Source: Exiguobacterium sp. 9-2 (GTDB lineage: Bacteria; Bacillota; Bacilli; Exiguobacteriales; Exiguobacteriaceae). Taken from it: a stretch of DNA of 64,000 nt. Under the pieces are notes generated by a model. That model worked only from the letters and a program-made list of their open reading frames with translations. It was not told the origin of the DNA and did no database searches. The stretch spans positions 956,001 through 1,020,000 of the forward strand of contig NZ_CP142850.1 of NCBI RefSeq assembly GCF_036287235.1, given 5' to 3'. Position numbers and translations under genes: made by a program. Below are positions 17,149 to 25,920 of the stretch, in pieces (within the stretch, counting starts at the first letter, position 1; the number at the start of each line of letters is the position of its first letter).

Positions 17149-17310
17149 CTGACTCCAAAAAAGAATGCCGCGTCTTTTCACGCTCTTTCCTCAGGCGAGA
17201 CACAAGCTAGTTTTCCTGCTTCATTCAAGCAGGAAAGCAGATCTTGTTCGTCTCTGACAGTGCAAAAATGCGCTTTTTCCTGTAGGAGTGGCGTGAAACG
17301 CGTCATTCTT
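17149..17310. repeat. About 150-nt imperfect palindromic intergenic element
   Basis: The outer arms 17161-17183 and 17291-17310 pair as 7 + 5 + 7 bp. Further in, GAGAC..CAAG pairs with CTTG..GTCTC, and the innermost arms TTTCCTGCTT / AAGCAGGAAA enclose a 5-nt loop. On the minus strand the structure is followed by six U and the string GGAGTCAGCCCC. It lies downstream of fadH, so it could end that transcript. It encodes no protein. It looks like a dispersed repeat of Bacillales genomes, which one window cannot prove. Confidence 0.6.
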
Positions 17311-17353
17311 ATCTTTGTGGAGAATGACTTCTTAAGTCATTAAATCTCAATCA

Positions 17354-18118
17354 TCAGAATGGTTGTTTATTTAACCAATGACCACCGTCAAGAGCGATGC
17401 ATTCTCCGTTCAAGTAGCAGGCTTGATCTGATACCATCCAGGTTGCAAGCGTCGCGATCTCTTCCGGTGTTCCAAATCGACCGAGTGGGACGTTGCGGCG
17501 AATTCGTTCCGCGTGTTCTGGTGATAAAGCAAGTTTATCAGCACCACCCGTCCGTTCGATCGGCCCCGGACTGATCGCGTTGACACGGGCTTGATATTTA
17601 TAGCCCCATTCGACGGCAAGCGTCCGCGTCAAGTTCAGCACGCCGGCTTTTGCAGCAGCACTCGGAGCGACACCGGCACCTGCCTGCCATGCATAAGAAG
17701 CGACGATATTGACGATTTGACCGCCAGCGACTTGATCTTCCTGCCAACCCTTGACAAGAGCGTGACAGCAGTTAAATGTTCCGTTGAGGACGATATCGAT
17801 GACCGTCTTCCATCCATTCGGCGATAATTCGTCGGTCGGACAGATGAAGTTCCCGGCAGCATTGTTGATTAATGCCTCGAGACGACCGAACCGTTCGCGT
17901 GCTTGCTTGACAGCATCAAGACAAGCGTCCGCGTCACGGACATCCATCTGAATCGTCAGATGCTCGCCTTGAATCTGTTCCAATGCTTCATCCATCAGTC
18001 GCAAGCGTTCTGCGTCACGTCCTGTGACGACGACATTCCAGCCAGCTTCCTTTAAAGCGATTGCCATCGCTTTTCCCATACCGTTCGTTCCACCCGTCAC
18101 CATGATTGTTTGTGTCAT
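17354..18118 (-). CDS. fadH: 2,4-dienoyl-CoA reductase, SDR family
   Basis: 254-aa cytosolic short-chain dehydrogenase for beta-oxidation of unsaturated fatty acids. Cofactor motif TGGTNGMGKAMA (TGxxxGxG), the structural NNAAGNFICP block and NAISPGPIERTGGA closely follow B. subtilis FadH (YkuF), including the total length. The catalytic Tyr of the usual YxxxK motif is not evident: the corresponding stretch is APSAAAKAGV, as in dienoyl-CoA reductases, which supports this assignment over a generic SDR. ATG at 18118 has AAAGGAGG 8 nt before it. A FadR-type box lies just upstream. Confidence 0.9.
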   Translation of the reverse strand: MTQTIMVTGGTNGMGKAMAIALKEAGWNVVVTGRDAERLRLMDEALEQIQGEHLTIQMDVRDADACLDAVKQARERFGRLEALINNAAGNFICPTDELSPNGWKTVIDIVLNGTFNCCHALVKGWQEDQVAGGQIVNIVASYAWQAGAGVAPSAAAKAGVLNLTRTLAVEWGYKYQARVNAISPGPIERTGGADKLALSPEHAERIRRNVPLGRFGTPEEIATLATWMVSDQACYLNGECIALDGGHWLNKQPF

Positions 18119-18139
18119 ATTGATTCCTCCTTTATGTAA

Positions 18140-18157
18140 TGAATGAACGACCATTCA
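18140..18157 (-). promoter_or_regulatory. FadR-type operator upstream of fadH
   Basis: TGAATGAACGACCATTCA is an 18-bp imperfect palindrome with the TGAATGA and CATTCA ends of the Bacillus FadR box. It sits 22 bp before the fadH start codon. The B. subtilis fadHG operon belongs to the FadR regulon, so derepression by long-chain acyl-CoA is a good inference. Confidence 0.6.
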
Positions 18158-18169
18158 TATTCTTTATTC

Positions 18170-18200
18170 AAAAAAGAAGGAGCGAACTCCTTCTTTTTTT
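18170..18200. terminator. Terminator after ppaC
   Basis: Stem AAGAAGGAG / CTCCTTCTT with a 4-nt loop, A- and T-runs on both sides, 3 nt after the ppaC stop codon. Confidence 0.9.
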
Positions 18201-18202
18201 AC

Positions 18203-19138
18203 TTATTGTGTTGCAAGAGCTGTATCTGTTAAAACAGGAACGACTTGTTTCTTACGTGAAACGACACCTTCGAGGTAGACGAGGTTGTTCGTCGCTTCAA
18301 GACCATAAGCACGTTCGACGAGATTCGCTTCTTTCCCGAGGACGAGTCCGACTGAGTTGTTCGTCAAGATATCCGTAACGATGAAGACGAACAAATCAAG
18401 ACCTTTTGCAAGGATGACTTCGTTGATCGCTGTTTCGAGTTCTTCTTGGCGAAGCAAGACTTCAGCTGTATCGACCGTGTTGACTTGAGCGATTTCGACT
18501 TTGAGTGTTCCCATCGTGAATTCTTTTGCGTCAAGTGAGATCAATTCAGGAACGGTTTTCTTCGAGAGATCAGCTCCAGCTTTGAGCATCTCAAGACCAT
18601 AGACGTTCGCATCGACACCGGCGATTTCTGCGAGTTCACGAGCTGCGATGATATCTTGCTCTGTGCAAGTCGGTGATTTGAACAGAAGCGAGTCAGAAAT
18701 GATCGCTGATAGCATCAGACCAGCGATTTCTGGTTTGATTGCAACACCATGCTCTTTGTAGAGCTTGTTAAGGATCGTTGCTGTACAACCGACTGGTTCT
18801 GCCCGGTAATAGACAGGATCCGATGTCTCGAAGTTTGCGATTCGGTGATGGTCGATGACTTCTGTTACGGTAACAGCGTCGATATCGTTCGCACTTTGCT
18901 GACGTTCGTTGTGGTCGACTAAGATGACGTGTGACGCTTCTGTCGCGACCTCTGTCACTAGACGTGGTGCTGAAACTTTGAACGTATCGAGCGCGAATAA
19001 CGTTTCATCATTCATCTCACCAAGACGGATTGCTTCGGCATTGACACCGAGAGCTTTCTTTAATTCTGCATAAGCGATTGCCGATGTGATCGTATCGGTA
19101 TCAGGATTTTTATGACCAAATACTAAAACTTTTTCCAT
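18203..19138 (-). CDS. ppaC: Manganese-dependent inorganic pyrophosphatase (family II)
   Basis: 311-aa cytosolic enzyme that hydrolyses pyrophosphate and so drives biosynthetic reactions. Metal ligands are seen in FGHKNPDTD (His9, Asp13, Asp15), VDHNE, and the DHH motif VIDHHRI; the C-terminal DHHA2 domain carries the SRKKQVVP motif (residues near 293-300). Length is normal for PpaC. ATG at 19138 follows GAGGAG; earlier in-frame codons have no SD. Confidence 0.96.
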   Translation of the reverse strand: MEKVLVFGHKNPDTDTITSAIAYAELKKALGVNAEAIRLGEMNDETLFALDTFKVSAPRLVTEVATEASHVILVDHNERQQSANDIDAVTVTEVIDHHRIANFETSDPVYYRAEPVGCTATILNKLYKEHGVAIKPEIAGLMLSAIISDSLLFKSPTCTEQDIIAARELAEIAGVDANVYGLEMLKAGADLSKKTVPELISLDAKEFTMGTLKVEIAQVNTVDTAEVLLRQEELETAINEVILAKGLDLFVFIVTDILTNNSVGLVLGKEANLVERAYGLEATNNLVYLEGVVSRKKQVVPVLTDTALATQ

Positions 19139-19195
19139 GACGTGTTCACTCCTCAATGATTGTTGTCTCGCCCTATAGTGTATCATATCTCGGAT

Positions 19196-20272
19196 TTAGA
19201 AGGCGTTCATTTTCACTAGGATACCAGCGATTTTTTCACTCCAGAAGGGGTCTGACGCGTAAAAGACGTTCATGCCTTTTTGTTTGTTCCCGAGGTACGC
19301 CCCACGGAAATAACGACCATCCCGATCGAGATAATCTTTTGCGATGAATCGGCCGGTCTGCTCGATTGAATCCGTCAAGGATTTATAAGCAGTCGCATCT
19401 TCTCCCGGGGCAGAATCCGTCGCATTGACGCCGAATAGATTATTTTTTTCGCGGGCAATCTCAGACCGTCCATAGTTGGATTCGTGGATGGCGTGTGCAA
19501 GCAGGTAGGCCGCGTTGACCCGGTATTTCTTTTCAACGGACTTAAAGACTTTTCCTTTCCCGACCAAAGGGCTGTCCGGCGCTTGCTCCTTGATGAACGC
19601 ATCGAGTTGTTTGGCACTCAGGCGCGTCGGTTTCGTCAAATCACGTGTCAGTGTCTTCGATTCGACGTATTTGCTCGTCCGAGACGTCGCGTTCGTCGCT
19701 TCACCAGCGACAATCAATCCACCAAGTCCACCGTCAGCAACGATGTAGTGAAGGAGTCGATTTCCCTTCGTCTGATAGTACGACGGATTCGAGACACGTT
19801 CTGCCGGGAACGGACGTAAGCGATCCGTTGGAACATAACCAGTTGCGCCTGCGACGCTGACGCGACTCGTCTGTTCACCGAACTGAAGCAATTGGACGCG
19901 TGTGCCGGAAGCGACATAGGTAAGCCGTTTCTTTAAATCGGCGTCATGATGAATCGACAGAATACCGCGATCATCGACGATTCCGGTACCTTGTCCACCG
20001 AGATAGACGTAGCGGTCATCGGAAGCGCGCTTTACCGCACCACGCTGACCCGCATACTCCTTTGCCTCGGCGAACGTTTGGAAGTCTTGTTCGTTGATTG
20101 TACCTTTCTCATAACGCTCAGCTGTATAAGGAGCCGGTGGGGATAAAACTGTCTTCGGTTCCTCACGAAGCCAAAAGAACAAGAGAATGCCGATGAGGAA
20201 AAAGAAGAGTAACCCTTTCAGTGAGCTAGTCCGGCGCACGGGGCGACCAGGACGGATAGTGCGTGTCGTCAA
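19196..20272 (-). CDS. Membrane-anchored N-acetylglucosaminidase (GH73)
   Basis: 358-aa wall hydrolase. A single N-terminal membrane anchor (about residues 18-35) after a basic tail, an intermediate region with an SH3-like stretch (ASGTRVQLLQFGEQTSRVSV), and a C-terminal glucosaminidase domain (about 215-355) with the catalytic Glu in HAIHESNYGRSEIA and the later NNLFG block. It would cut glycan strands. The start is TTG at 20272 with AAAGGA upstream; no ATG gives the anchor. Divergent from the ArAE gene. Confidence 0.82.
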   Translation of the reverse strand: MTTRTIRPGRPVRRTSSLKGLLFFFLIGILLFFWLREEPKTVLSPPAPYTAERYEKGTINEQDFQTFAEAKEYAGQRGAVKRASDDRYVYLGGQGTGIVDDRGILSIHHDADLKKRLTYVASGTRVQLLQFGEQTSRVSVAGATGYVPTDRLRPFPAERVSNPSYYQTKGNRLLHYIVADGGLGGLIVAGEATNATSRTSKYVESKTLTRDLTKPTRLSAKQLDAFIKEQAPDSPLVGKGKVFKSVEKKYRVNAAYLLAHAIHESNYGRSEIAREKNNLFGVNATDSAPGEDATAYKSLTDSIEQTGRFIAKDYLDRDGRYFRGAYLGNKQKGMNVFYASDPFWSEKIAGILVKMNAF

Positions 20273-20358
20273 AGAAAATCACGTCCTTTAAAAAGCAATG
20301 GACATTCGTGTCCAACGTAGGTAGTCTAACAAAGAAAAACAAAAGGGAGGTGAACCTG

Positions 20359-21312
20359 ATGCAAATCGGTTATCGAACGCTGAAGACGGCAGTCGCTGCC
20401 GCGCTCGCGATGTGGATTGCGGAGCGACTTAAGCTCGATTATTACGTCTTCGCTGCGATCATTGCGATCTTGAGTATCCAATCGACACGAAAGAAGACGT
20501 TTCGGTCGTCTTACGAACGGATCATGGCGTCATTACTTGCCATCGTACTTGGATTCATTCTGTTCGAAGTCATCGGTTATCGTCCGGTTACGTTATTGAT
20601 CTATTTCATTTTATTCCTTCCATCCGTTCAACGCCTCCGACTTCAGGACGGTTTCATCACGAGTGTCGTCATACTGACACATTTGTATACGGAACGTCAG
20701 CTCAACGCACACATCCTGTTGAATGAATCCTTATTGCTCGGAATTGGTGTTGGTGTCGGAATGCTTGTCAACATGTACATGCCAAGTCTTGATTTGTTGA
20801 TCGACGACCGACGGGAAAAAATTGATCAACGGATCGCGTCCTTATTCTATGAAGTCGCGGCCGCGATCGAGACAGGGCGAGTCAATCATCATGCGTTGAC
20901 GCTTGACGAGACGGAACGTCTGTTACATGAGGGAAAAGATGCTGCCTTAAAACGTATGGGGAATGCGATCGGTCGACGTAATGACGATGAGGACTATGCC
21001 TATTTCCGGATGCGCGAACAACAATTCGAGCTCCTACGTGGCATCGTCCATCATGCGGAGGAACTTGTTCTCGTCGTCGAAGAAGGAAAAAAAGTCGCCG
21101 CCTTCTTTCGGACGATTGGCGACAATGTCCGACCTGAAGCCGACGCAATGGTATACATTTTAGAACTAGAAGCGCTATTGACGCGTTTTCGTGCCTCTGC
21201 CTTACCCGTCACGCGGGAGGAGTTCGAGGTTCGATCTGCCTTGTTGCATATGCTGCAGGAAGCAGAGCAATATTTGCGTCTCAAACAACGCTACGTCAAT
21301 CAAAAGAAATAG
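20359..21312 (+). CDS. Aromatic acid exporter family protein (DUF939/ArAE_1)
   Basis: 317-aa membrane protein. The first 145 residues hold five to six helices with the family opening IGYRTLKTAVAAALAMWIAE; the remainder is a cytosolic helical domain. DUF939 proteins are placed in the aromatic acid exporter superfamily, but their substrates are unproven. GGGAGGTGA precedes ATG at 20359. Its last 13 nt overlap the 3' end of a convergent 35-codon gene. Confidence 0.85.
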   Translation: MQIGYRTLKTAVAAALAMWIAERLKLDYYVFAAIIAILSIQSTRKKTFRSSYERIMASLLAIVLGFILFEVIGYRPVTLLIYFILFLPSVQRLRLQDGFITSVVILTHLYTERQLNAHILLNESLLLGIGVGVGMLVNMYMPSLDLLIDDRREKIDQRIASLFYEVAAAIETGRVNHHALTLDETERLLHEGKDAALKRMGNAIGRRNDDEDYAYFRMREQQFELLRGIVHHAEELVLVVEEGKKVAAFFRTIGDNVRPEADAMVYILELEALLTRFRASALPVTREEFEVRSALLHMLQEAEQYLRLKQRYVNQKK

Positions 21313-21407
21313 AACATCGTTGAAGCGAATGTTCCGAGTAGGAAAATCGCTAAGATTCCGATCGTCGTCCATTTAATGATCCGTTGTTGTTTCGATGGTC
21401 TTGCCAT
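21300..21407 (-). CDS. 35-aa single-helix membrane protein (Prli42/DUF4044-like)
   Basis: The ORF encodes a basic head (MARPSKQQRIIKW) and one hydrophobic helix (about residues 14-34) ending in Phe-Phe. GAGGAGG lies 10 nt before ATG at 21407. Size, basic N terminus and topology recall the Firmicutes stressosome anchor Prli42 and DUF4044 proteins; the similarity is by eye and not decisive. The stop codon lies within the last codons of the convergent ArAE gene, a 13-nt tail-to-tail overlap. Confidence 0.6.
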   Translation of the reverse strand: MARPSKQQRIIKWTTIGILAIFLLGTFASTMFYFF

Positions 21408-21543
21408 ATCGTCATGTCCTCCTCTCTCATATCGACTGATTACTGCCATTGTACAAACAACCTTTCAGAAGTGCAAATGGCTGTCAGGATGGTATACTAA
21501 TAAAGCGCTATTGGATTGAAGTATATTAGAGGAGGTTTTTGTC

Positions 21544-22668
21544 ATGGTCAATGAACAACGCGTATTGGATACGTTTTTAGAGCTTGTCCAGATCGATTCG
21601 GAATCAAAAGAGGAAGCACGGATTTGTGCTCACTTGAAAAAAACGTTTGAGGATCTCGGATGTGACGTTTTTGAGGATGACGCTTCGTCTAAGACGGAAC
21701 ACAAAGGAAATAACTTGATCGTCACGCTTCCGGCAACAAAAGACGGGGTCGATAAAATTTATTTCACTTCCCATATGGATACAGTATTCCCGGGTCAAGG
21801 AATCAAACCAATCATCGAGGACGGTTATGTCAAGACGGACGGCACGACGATTCTTGGAGCAGATGATAAAACGGGACTCGCTTCACTAATTGAACTCGTT
21901 CATGTACTCAATGAGACAAATCAACCACACGGAAAAATCCAGTTCGTCATTACAGTCGGTGAAGAATCTGGACTTGTTGGGGCGATGGTCCTTGATTCAT
22001 CGAAAATTGATGCGGATTACGGTTTCGCACTCGATTCAGACGGAAAAGTAGGGGACATCATCACCGCTGCTCCAACCCAAGCAAAAGTCAATGCGAAGAT
22101 TTTTGGAAAAACAGCTCACGCTGGTGTCGCACCAGAAAAAGGGGTCTCGGCGATTACGATTGCTTCAAAAGCCATCGCGAAGATGCCACTCGGTCGGATT
22201 GATGAAGAGACGACAGCTAACATCGGACGGTTCAGCGGTGGTGGTCCATCAACGAACATCGTTTGTGATTATGTAGAAATTTTCGCGGAAGCACGTTCAC
22301 TTGTTGCTCCGAAGATGGAAGCGCAGACTGAGAAGATGAAAGCGGCATTTGAAGAAGCAGCGGCAGAACTCGGTGGTCGTGCCGAAGTGGAAGTCAAAGT
22401 CATGTACCCAGGCTTCAAGTTCGAAGATGGAGATCAAGTTGTCGAAGTCGCAAAAGCAGCCATCACACAACTTGGACGTACACCACGTCTCTTGCATTCT
22501 GGTGGCGGATCAGATGCCAATGTCATCGCTGGTTTCGGTATTCCAACGGTCAACTTGGCGGTCGGATATGAAGATATCCATACGACGAATGAGAAGATGC
22601 CAATCGAAGAACTCGTCAAAACAGCTGAACTTTGTGTGACGTTAGTCGATTACATCACGAACAAATAA
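21544..22668 (+). CDS. M20 family peptidase, PepT-like (YqjE type)
   Basis: 374-aa cytosolic dinuclear zinc aminopeptidase. Metal ligands and catalytic residues appear in SHMDTVFPG (His, then Asp two residues on), LGADDKTGLA, GEESGLVGA (catalytic Glu-Glu), FALDSDG and the C-terminal HTTNE. The lid/dimerisation domain is at about 175-290. It belongs to the peptidase-T-like proteins often named PepT2 or YqjE; tripeptidase activity is plausible but not proven. AGAGGAGG precedes ATG at 21544. Confidence 0.88.
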   Translation: MVNEQRVLDTFLELVQIDSESKEEARICAHLKKTFEDLGCDVFEDDASSKTEHKGNNLIVTLPATKDGVDKIYFTSHMDTVFPGQGIKPIIEDGYVKTDGTTILGADDKTGLASLIELVHVLNETNQPHGKIQFVITVGEESGLVGAMVLDSSKIDADYGFALDSDGKVGDIITAAPTQAKVNAKIFGKTAHAGVAPEKGVSAITIASKAIAKMPLGRIDEETTANIGRFSGGGPSTNIVCDYVEIFAEARSLVAPKMEAQTEKMKAAFEEAAAELGGRAEVEVKVMYPGFKFEDGDQVVEVAKAAITQLGRTPRLLHSGGGSDANVIAGFGIPTVNLAVGYEDIHTTNEKMPIEELVKTAELCVTLVDYITNK

Positions 22669-22684
22669 GCTGATGGAACACAAA

Positions 22685-22718
22685 AAGAGTGTATCGCGAC
22701 ATTGCGATACACTCTTTA
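22685..22718. terminator. Bidirectional terminator after the M20 peptidase gene
   Basis: Perfect 14-bp stem AAAGAGTGTATCGC / GCGATACACTCTTT with a 6-nt loop, between convergent genes. Confidence 0.9.
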
Positions 22719-22729
22719 TCATTGTACGA

Positions 22730-22909
22730 TTAAACTACTTGAGGACGATCCACATATTCCATAGACTCTAAAACGAGTTCTTCTGTACATAATAAGGTCG
22801 AAGCGATTTCATCGATTTGAATCGACTTTCCGTATTTTTGCCGATAACTCTCGTTTAGTTTACGGGCTTCCCGGACGATCCGGGCATATGTCCGTTCAAT
22901 CTTAGTCAT
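22730..22909 (-). CDS. 59-aa protein resembling a solitary sigma-70 region 3
   Basis: Small helical protein. The pattern RIVREARKLNESYRQKYGKS followed by IQIDEIASTLLCTEELVLESME resembles the region-3 (sigma-3) helices of sigma-B-like factors, in which a conserved EIA..L..T.E.V.E.ME string occurs. No region 2 or 4 is present on either side, so it is not a sigma factor. Start ATG at 22909 follows GGAAGGTGG. It is divergent from rnz. Function unknown; a remnant or a small regulator are both possible. Confidence 0.6.
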   Translation of the reverse strand: MTKIERTYARIVREARKLNESYRQKYGKSIQIDEIASTLLCTEELVLESMEYVDRPQVV

Positions 22910-23016
22910 GGAAAAACCACCTTCCAAATCTGAATAGGTACAGTTTACCATGCTTCAACACACGAAAGGTGTATTTTGTGTATAAAAAATGCTAATTTTA
23001 CGAAAAGGGGAAAAAG

Positions 23017-23922
23017 ATGGAATTTTATTTTTTAGGGACAGGAGCCGGTATGCCGTCAAAACAACGGAACGTTACTTCGATTGCCTTGTTACACCCCAAA
23101 ATGACCTGGTTGTTCGATTGTGGAGAGGCGACGCAACATCAAATCTTACACAGTCCGATTAAACCACGAAAAGTCAACGCGATCTTCATCACCCATTTAC
23201 ATGGGGATCATATTTTTGGATTACCAGGATTTATCAGTACGCGAGCTGCCTTAGAAGGAACGACACCGCTAACGATCTATGGACCGACAGGGATTAAGGA
23301 ATGGATGGACGCGACATTAAGGATTACAGGAACATATTTACGTTATCCACTCCAGATCGTTGAAGTCGAAGATGGTCAAACATACGAACAAGATGGTTTC
23401 CGCGTGACGGTGCGGTCACTTGAGCACCGTTTTCCGGCGTTCGGGTACCGCCTAGAAGGACCAGAAGAGCGTGGGGCATTGCGTGTCGATGCACTGAAGG
23501 CACTTGGAGTTCCTTCCGGTCCACTCTATCGCCGAATCACACTGGAAGAAACCTTTGAATTCGATGGCACGGTCTACGCATCGTCTGACTTTTTAGAATC
23601 TCCCAAACCAGGTGTCAAGCTAGCGGTTCTTGGCGATACGATGCCGTGCGCGGCGTCGATAGAGCTCGCGCGAGATGTCGATGTATTAGTCCATGAAGCG
23701 ACGTTTGCCGATCGAGAAGTCGAACATGCGGGACGCTTCGGTCACTCGACTGCTCGACAGGCAGCTGTCATCGCGGATACGGCGCAGGTAAAAAAGCTCC
23801 TCTTGACGCACGTATCTGCGCGTTATGTCGATCAAGAAGAAGTACTGGAACAAGAGGCACGAGAAGTATTTGCAAACAGCCATCTCATGTTTGATCACCG
23901 GGTCGTCCCGGTCAAAGGGTAA
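23017..23922 (+). CDS. rnz: Ribonuclease Z
   Basis: 301-aa cytosolic tRNA 3'-processing endonuclease of the metallo-beta-lactamase fold. The motif HLHGDH at residues 60-65 binds the zinc pair, and AVLGDT, HEATF and HVSARY further on complete the set. A flexible-arm region lies around residues 145-185. AAAAGGGG precedes ATG at 23017. The stop is only 3 nt from the next start, so rnz and the ECF-type genes are probably co-transcribed. Confidence 0.95.
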   Translation: MEFYFLGTGAGMPSKQRNVTSIALLHPKMTWLFDCGEATQHQILHSPIKPRKVNAIFITHLHGDHIFGLPGFISTRAALEGTTPLTIYGPTGIKEWMDATLRITGTYLRYPLQIVEVEDGQTYEQDGFRVTVRSLEHRFPAFGYRLEGPEERGALRVDALKALGVPSGPLYRRITLEETFEFDGTVYASSDFLESPKPGVKLAVLGDTMPCAASIELARDVDVLVHEATFADREVEHAGRFGHSTARQAAVIADTAQVKKLLLTHVSARYVDQEEVLEQEAREVFANSHLMFDHRVVPVKG

Positions 23923-23925
23923 AAG

Positions 23926-24822
23926 ATGGACTTTCTCATTTTATGGGCACTCTTTTTACTGGCTGCTAGTGGCTTAGCGTTTTTACTTGAACGGCGAACG
24001 GAAAAAGAAACATACTTGTATATGAAGTTCATTTTTTATGCGTGTCTCGGCGCCGTGTCGTTTCCAGTCTATGATATTCAATTACCGCTCGGCATCATCA
24101 TCTTTTTGATCGTGTTGCATCCGAAAAAGAATTCACGTTATAAACGATACATGGCATTATTCGGGTTCTTGTTCTTCCTGTTTCAACTGTTCCTCGGACC
24201 GTTTGATGCCGGAACGTTGCGGGAAGAAACTCAACAGATTGGTCGCGTGACCATCACGGATGATTCGTTCGATCGCTTTCTCGCACAAGTCGAACGCCGT
24301 GTAGGAGAAGACGGATTACGGTTGGAACAAAGCCAGCTAATGTTCGATCGAGGCGGGAATCTACGGAATGCTTCGTTTGAGATGCTCGTCCAAACTCCGA
24401 AACGGTTCATTCGTTATGATGTCAGTTATCAAGAGTTGACCGGAACGATTTCCTATCGACCACGTGAAGAGTTGGCGACGAAATCATTGATATCGTATTA
24501 TCAAAAACTGATTGATGCGAACCAATCGTTTGAGACGTTACGAAAACTCTCGATGCATGAGATCTTACATGATTCCAAAACCCCCTATGTCGAGATGGAC
24601 CTCGATGGGCTCTACGAAACGTTTAGTCTACAGGATGCGACAGTATTTTTGATTGATGACAAAGGGAAACTTATCCCGTATGTTAATACAGGGGACGATG
24701 TTTTAGCGAATGCGATTCGTCTGACCTATCTGCGGTCTGACGGTCAATCACTACGAGATAAAACCATTCTGTTATACAATTACAGCTTTGAGACCTCAAG
24801 GCGAAAAGGAGTCGTACGATGA
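23926..24822 (+). CDS. Membrane protein of unknown function in the ECF-type operon
   Basis: 298 aa. Four hydrophobic segments fill the first 90 residues (about 3-20, 30-45, 50-65 and 72-90); the rest is a soluble region rich in charged residues. I recognise no family. AAAGGG lies before ATG at 23926. It overlaps the DUF4430 lipoprotein gene by 4 nt (ATGA), so it is translationally coupled to the putative vitamin transporter and may be an accessory part of it. Confidence 0.65.
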   Translation: MDFLILWALFLLAASGLAFLLERRTEKETYLYMKFIFYACLGAVSFPVYDIQLPLGIIIFLIVLHPKKNSRYKRYMALFGFLFFLFQLFLGPFDAGTLREETQQIGRVTITDDSFDRFLAQVERRVGEDGLRLEQSQLMFDRGGNLRNASFEMLVQTPKRFIRYDVSYQELTGTISYRPREELATKSLISYYQKLIDANQSFETLRKLSMHEILHDSKTPYVEMDLDGLYETFSLQDATVFLIDDKGKLIPYVNTGDDVLANAIRLTYLRSDGQSLRDKTILLYNYSFETSRRKGVVR

Positions 24823-25223
24823 AAAAATGGTTATTTGCTGCAAGTATCGTGTTACTTGCCGGTTGCGCAGAAGCAAAAGAGGAACAACAAACAGCGTCTT
24901 GTGAGACCGAAGTCAAGGTGTCGGTCGTGGATCACGTCAAGGATAAGACATTATTCGATAAAGACGTGTGTTTAAATAAAAAAGATACAGCACTGGATGC
25001 GCTTGAAGATACAACGCTTGATGTCGTTAAAACAGGTAAAGGTGAGATGGCATATGTAACGGCAGTCGATGGGATTCGTGAAAAGTCAGCTGGAGCAGGG
25101 AGTGGCTGGGTCTTCGGTGTCAACGGAAAACCCGGGGAAGTCGGTGCCGGGAGTTATGAACTGAAAAAAGGAGACCGTCTCGAATGGCGGTTTGAAAAAG
25201 ATGCAATGGCTTATTTTGAGTAA
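24819..25223 (+). CDS. DUF4430 (transcobalamin-like C-terminal domain) lipoprotein
   Basis: 134-aa exported lipoprotein with lipobox LAGC (Cys16). The mature part is a DUF4430 domain, seen in DTALDALEDTTLDV, SGWVFGVNGK and the terminal GDRLEWRFEKD. This domain is named for similarity to the C-terminal domain of transcobalamin, and in Gram-positives it often accompanies ECF cobalamin transporters. It would act outside the membrane as a ligand-capturing partner; direct cobalamin binding is inference. AAGGAG precedes ATG at 24819. Confidence 0.82.
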   Translation: MKKWLFAASIVLLAGCAEAKEEQQTASCETEVKVSVVDHVKDKTLFDKDVCLNKKDTALDALEDTTLDVVKTGKGEMAYVTAVDGIREKSAGAGSGWVFGVNGKPGEVGAGSYELKKGDRLEWRFEKDAMAYFE

Positions 25224-25920
25224 ACCAGAACGGGAGCGACTTCACCCAGTGAACGTCGCTCTCTTTTTCATCGGGATGATTACGATTCCATTCGTCCTCA
25301 CACACGATCAAACGATCATCGTGGTCTATCATCTACTCTTGTTCTTATTCGTTCAAGAGCGGACTATTTTTCGATATCTCTTACTTCCTGCTCTCTATGC
25401 CGTCATGATGTGTGTACCACTCTTATATGGAGCAAGCATCGATTCGTTTGCCATATATGAAACGACGATCCAGGTGACATTATTCGTCACCTCAAGTCAA
25501 TGGATCTTCACGTTAGTTCGACTTGATCAGATGGGACCGTTGTTTCGTCTCCTACCCCGACTAACACGATTGACGGGTATGGTCCTGGCACTAATTCCCT
25601 CGTTTTTACGGACTTGGCCGGAGGTTAAGATGAGTCATCCTGATGCGTCGCTTGGCATTCGTCTGGAACGGATGGCGGCCTATCATATCATCCCGATCGA
25701 AGCGGCACCGTCTCGTTTACGACCGTTCGCGCGACGAGATGTTCAGACCGGAGTCCTGCTAACAATGGGAGTCCTGCTTTGTTTCACATCATGGGCAATC
25801 GCTTCGGCTCTGTTGCTACCAATATCATTATTAGTTACAAAGGGAGGAATGCGGGATGCCTATCATGTATACCGACAACGATCGAGAAGAGCGACTGCGA
25901 CATCAGGCAATCGAGCATGA
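25201..25920 (+). CDS. EcfT-like transmembrane protein of an ECF transporter
   Basis: About 239 aa with five to six hydrophobic helices and a cytosolic coupling stretch near residues 120-165 (MVLALIPSFLRTWPEVKMSH). It occupies the EcfT position between a lipoprotein and an ATPase/S-component pair. The canonical Ala-Arg-Gly coupling motifs are not obvious, so it is a divergent member. The start is unsure: ATG 25201 (used, weak SD) or TTG 25192; both lie inside the end of the lipoprotein gene. The 3' end overlaps the ATPase gene by 65 nt. Confidence 0.65.
   Translation: MQWLILSKPERERLHPVNVALFFIGMITIPFVLTHDQTIIVVYHLLLFLFVQERTIFRYLLLPALYAVMMCVPLLYGASIDSFAIYETTIQVTLFVTSSQWIFTLVRLDQMGPLFRLLPRLTRLTGMVLALIPSFLRTWPEVKMSHPDASLGIRLERMAAYHIIPIEAAPSRLRPFARRDVQTGVLLTMGVLLCFTSWAIASALLLPISLLVTKGGMRDAYHVYRQRSRRATATSGNRA

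Noticed and set aside
17149-17310. Insertion sequence
   Set aside because: No transposase or its remnant is present and no target duplication can be seen; kept as a palindromic repeat element.
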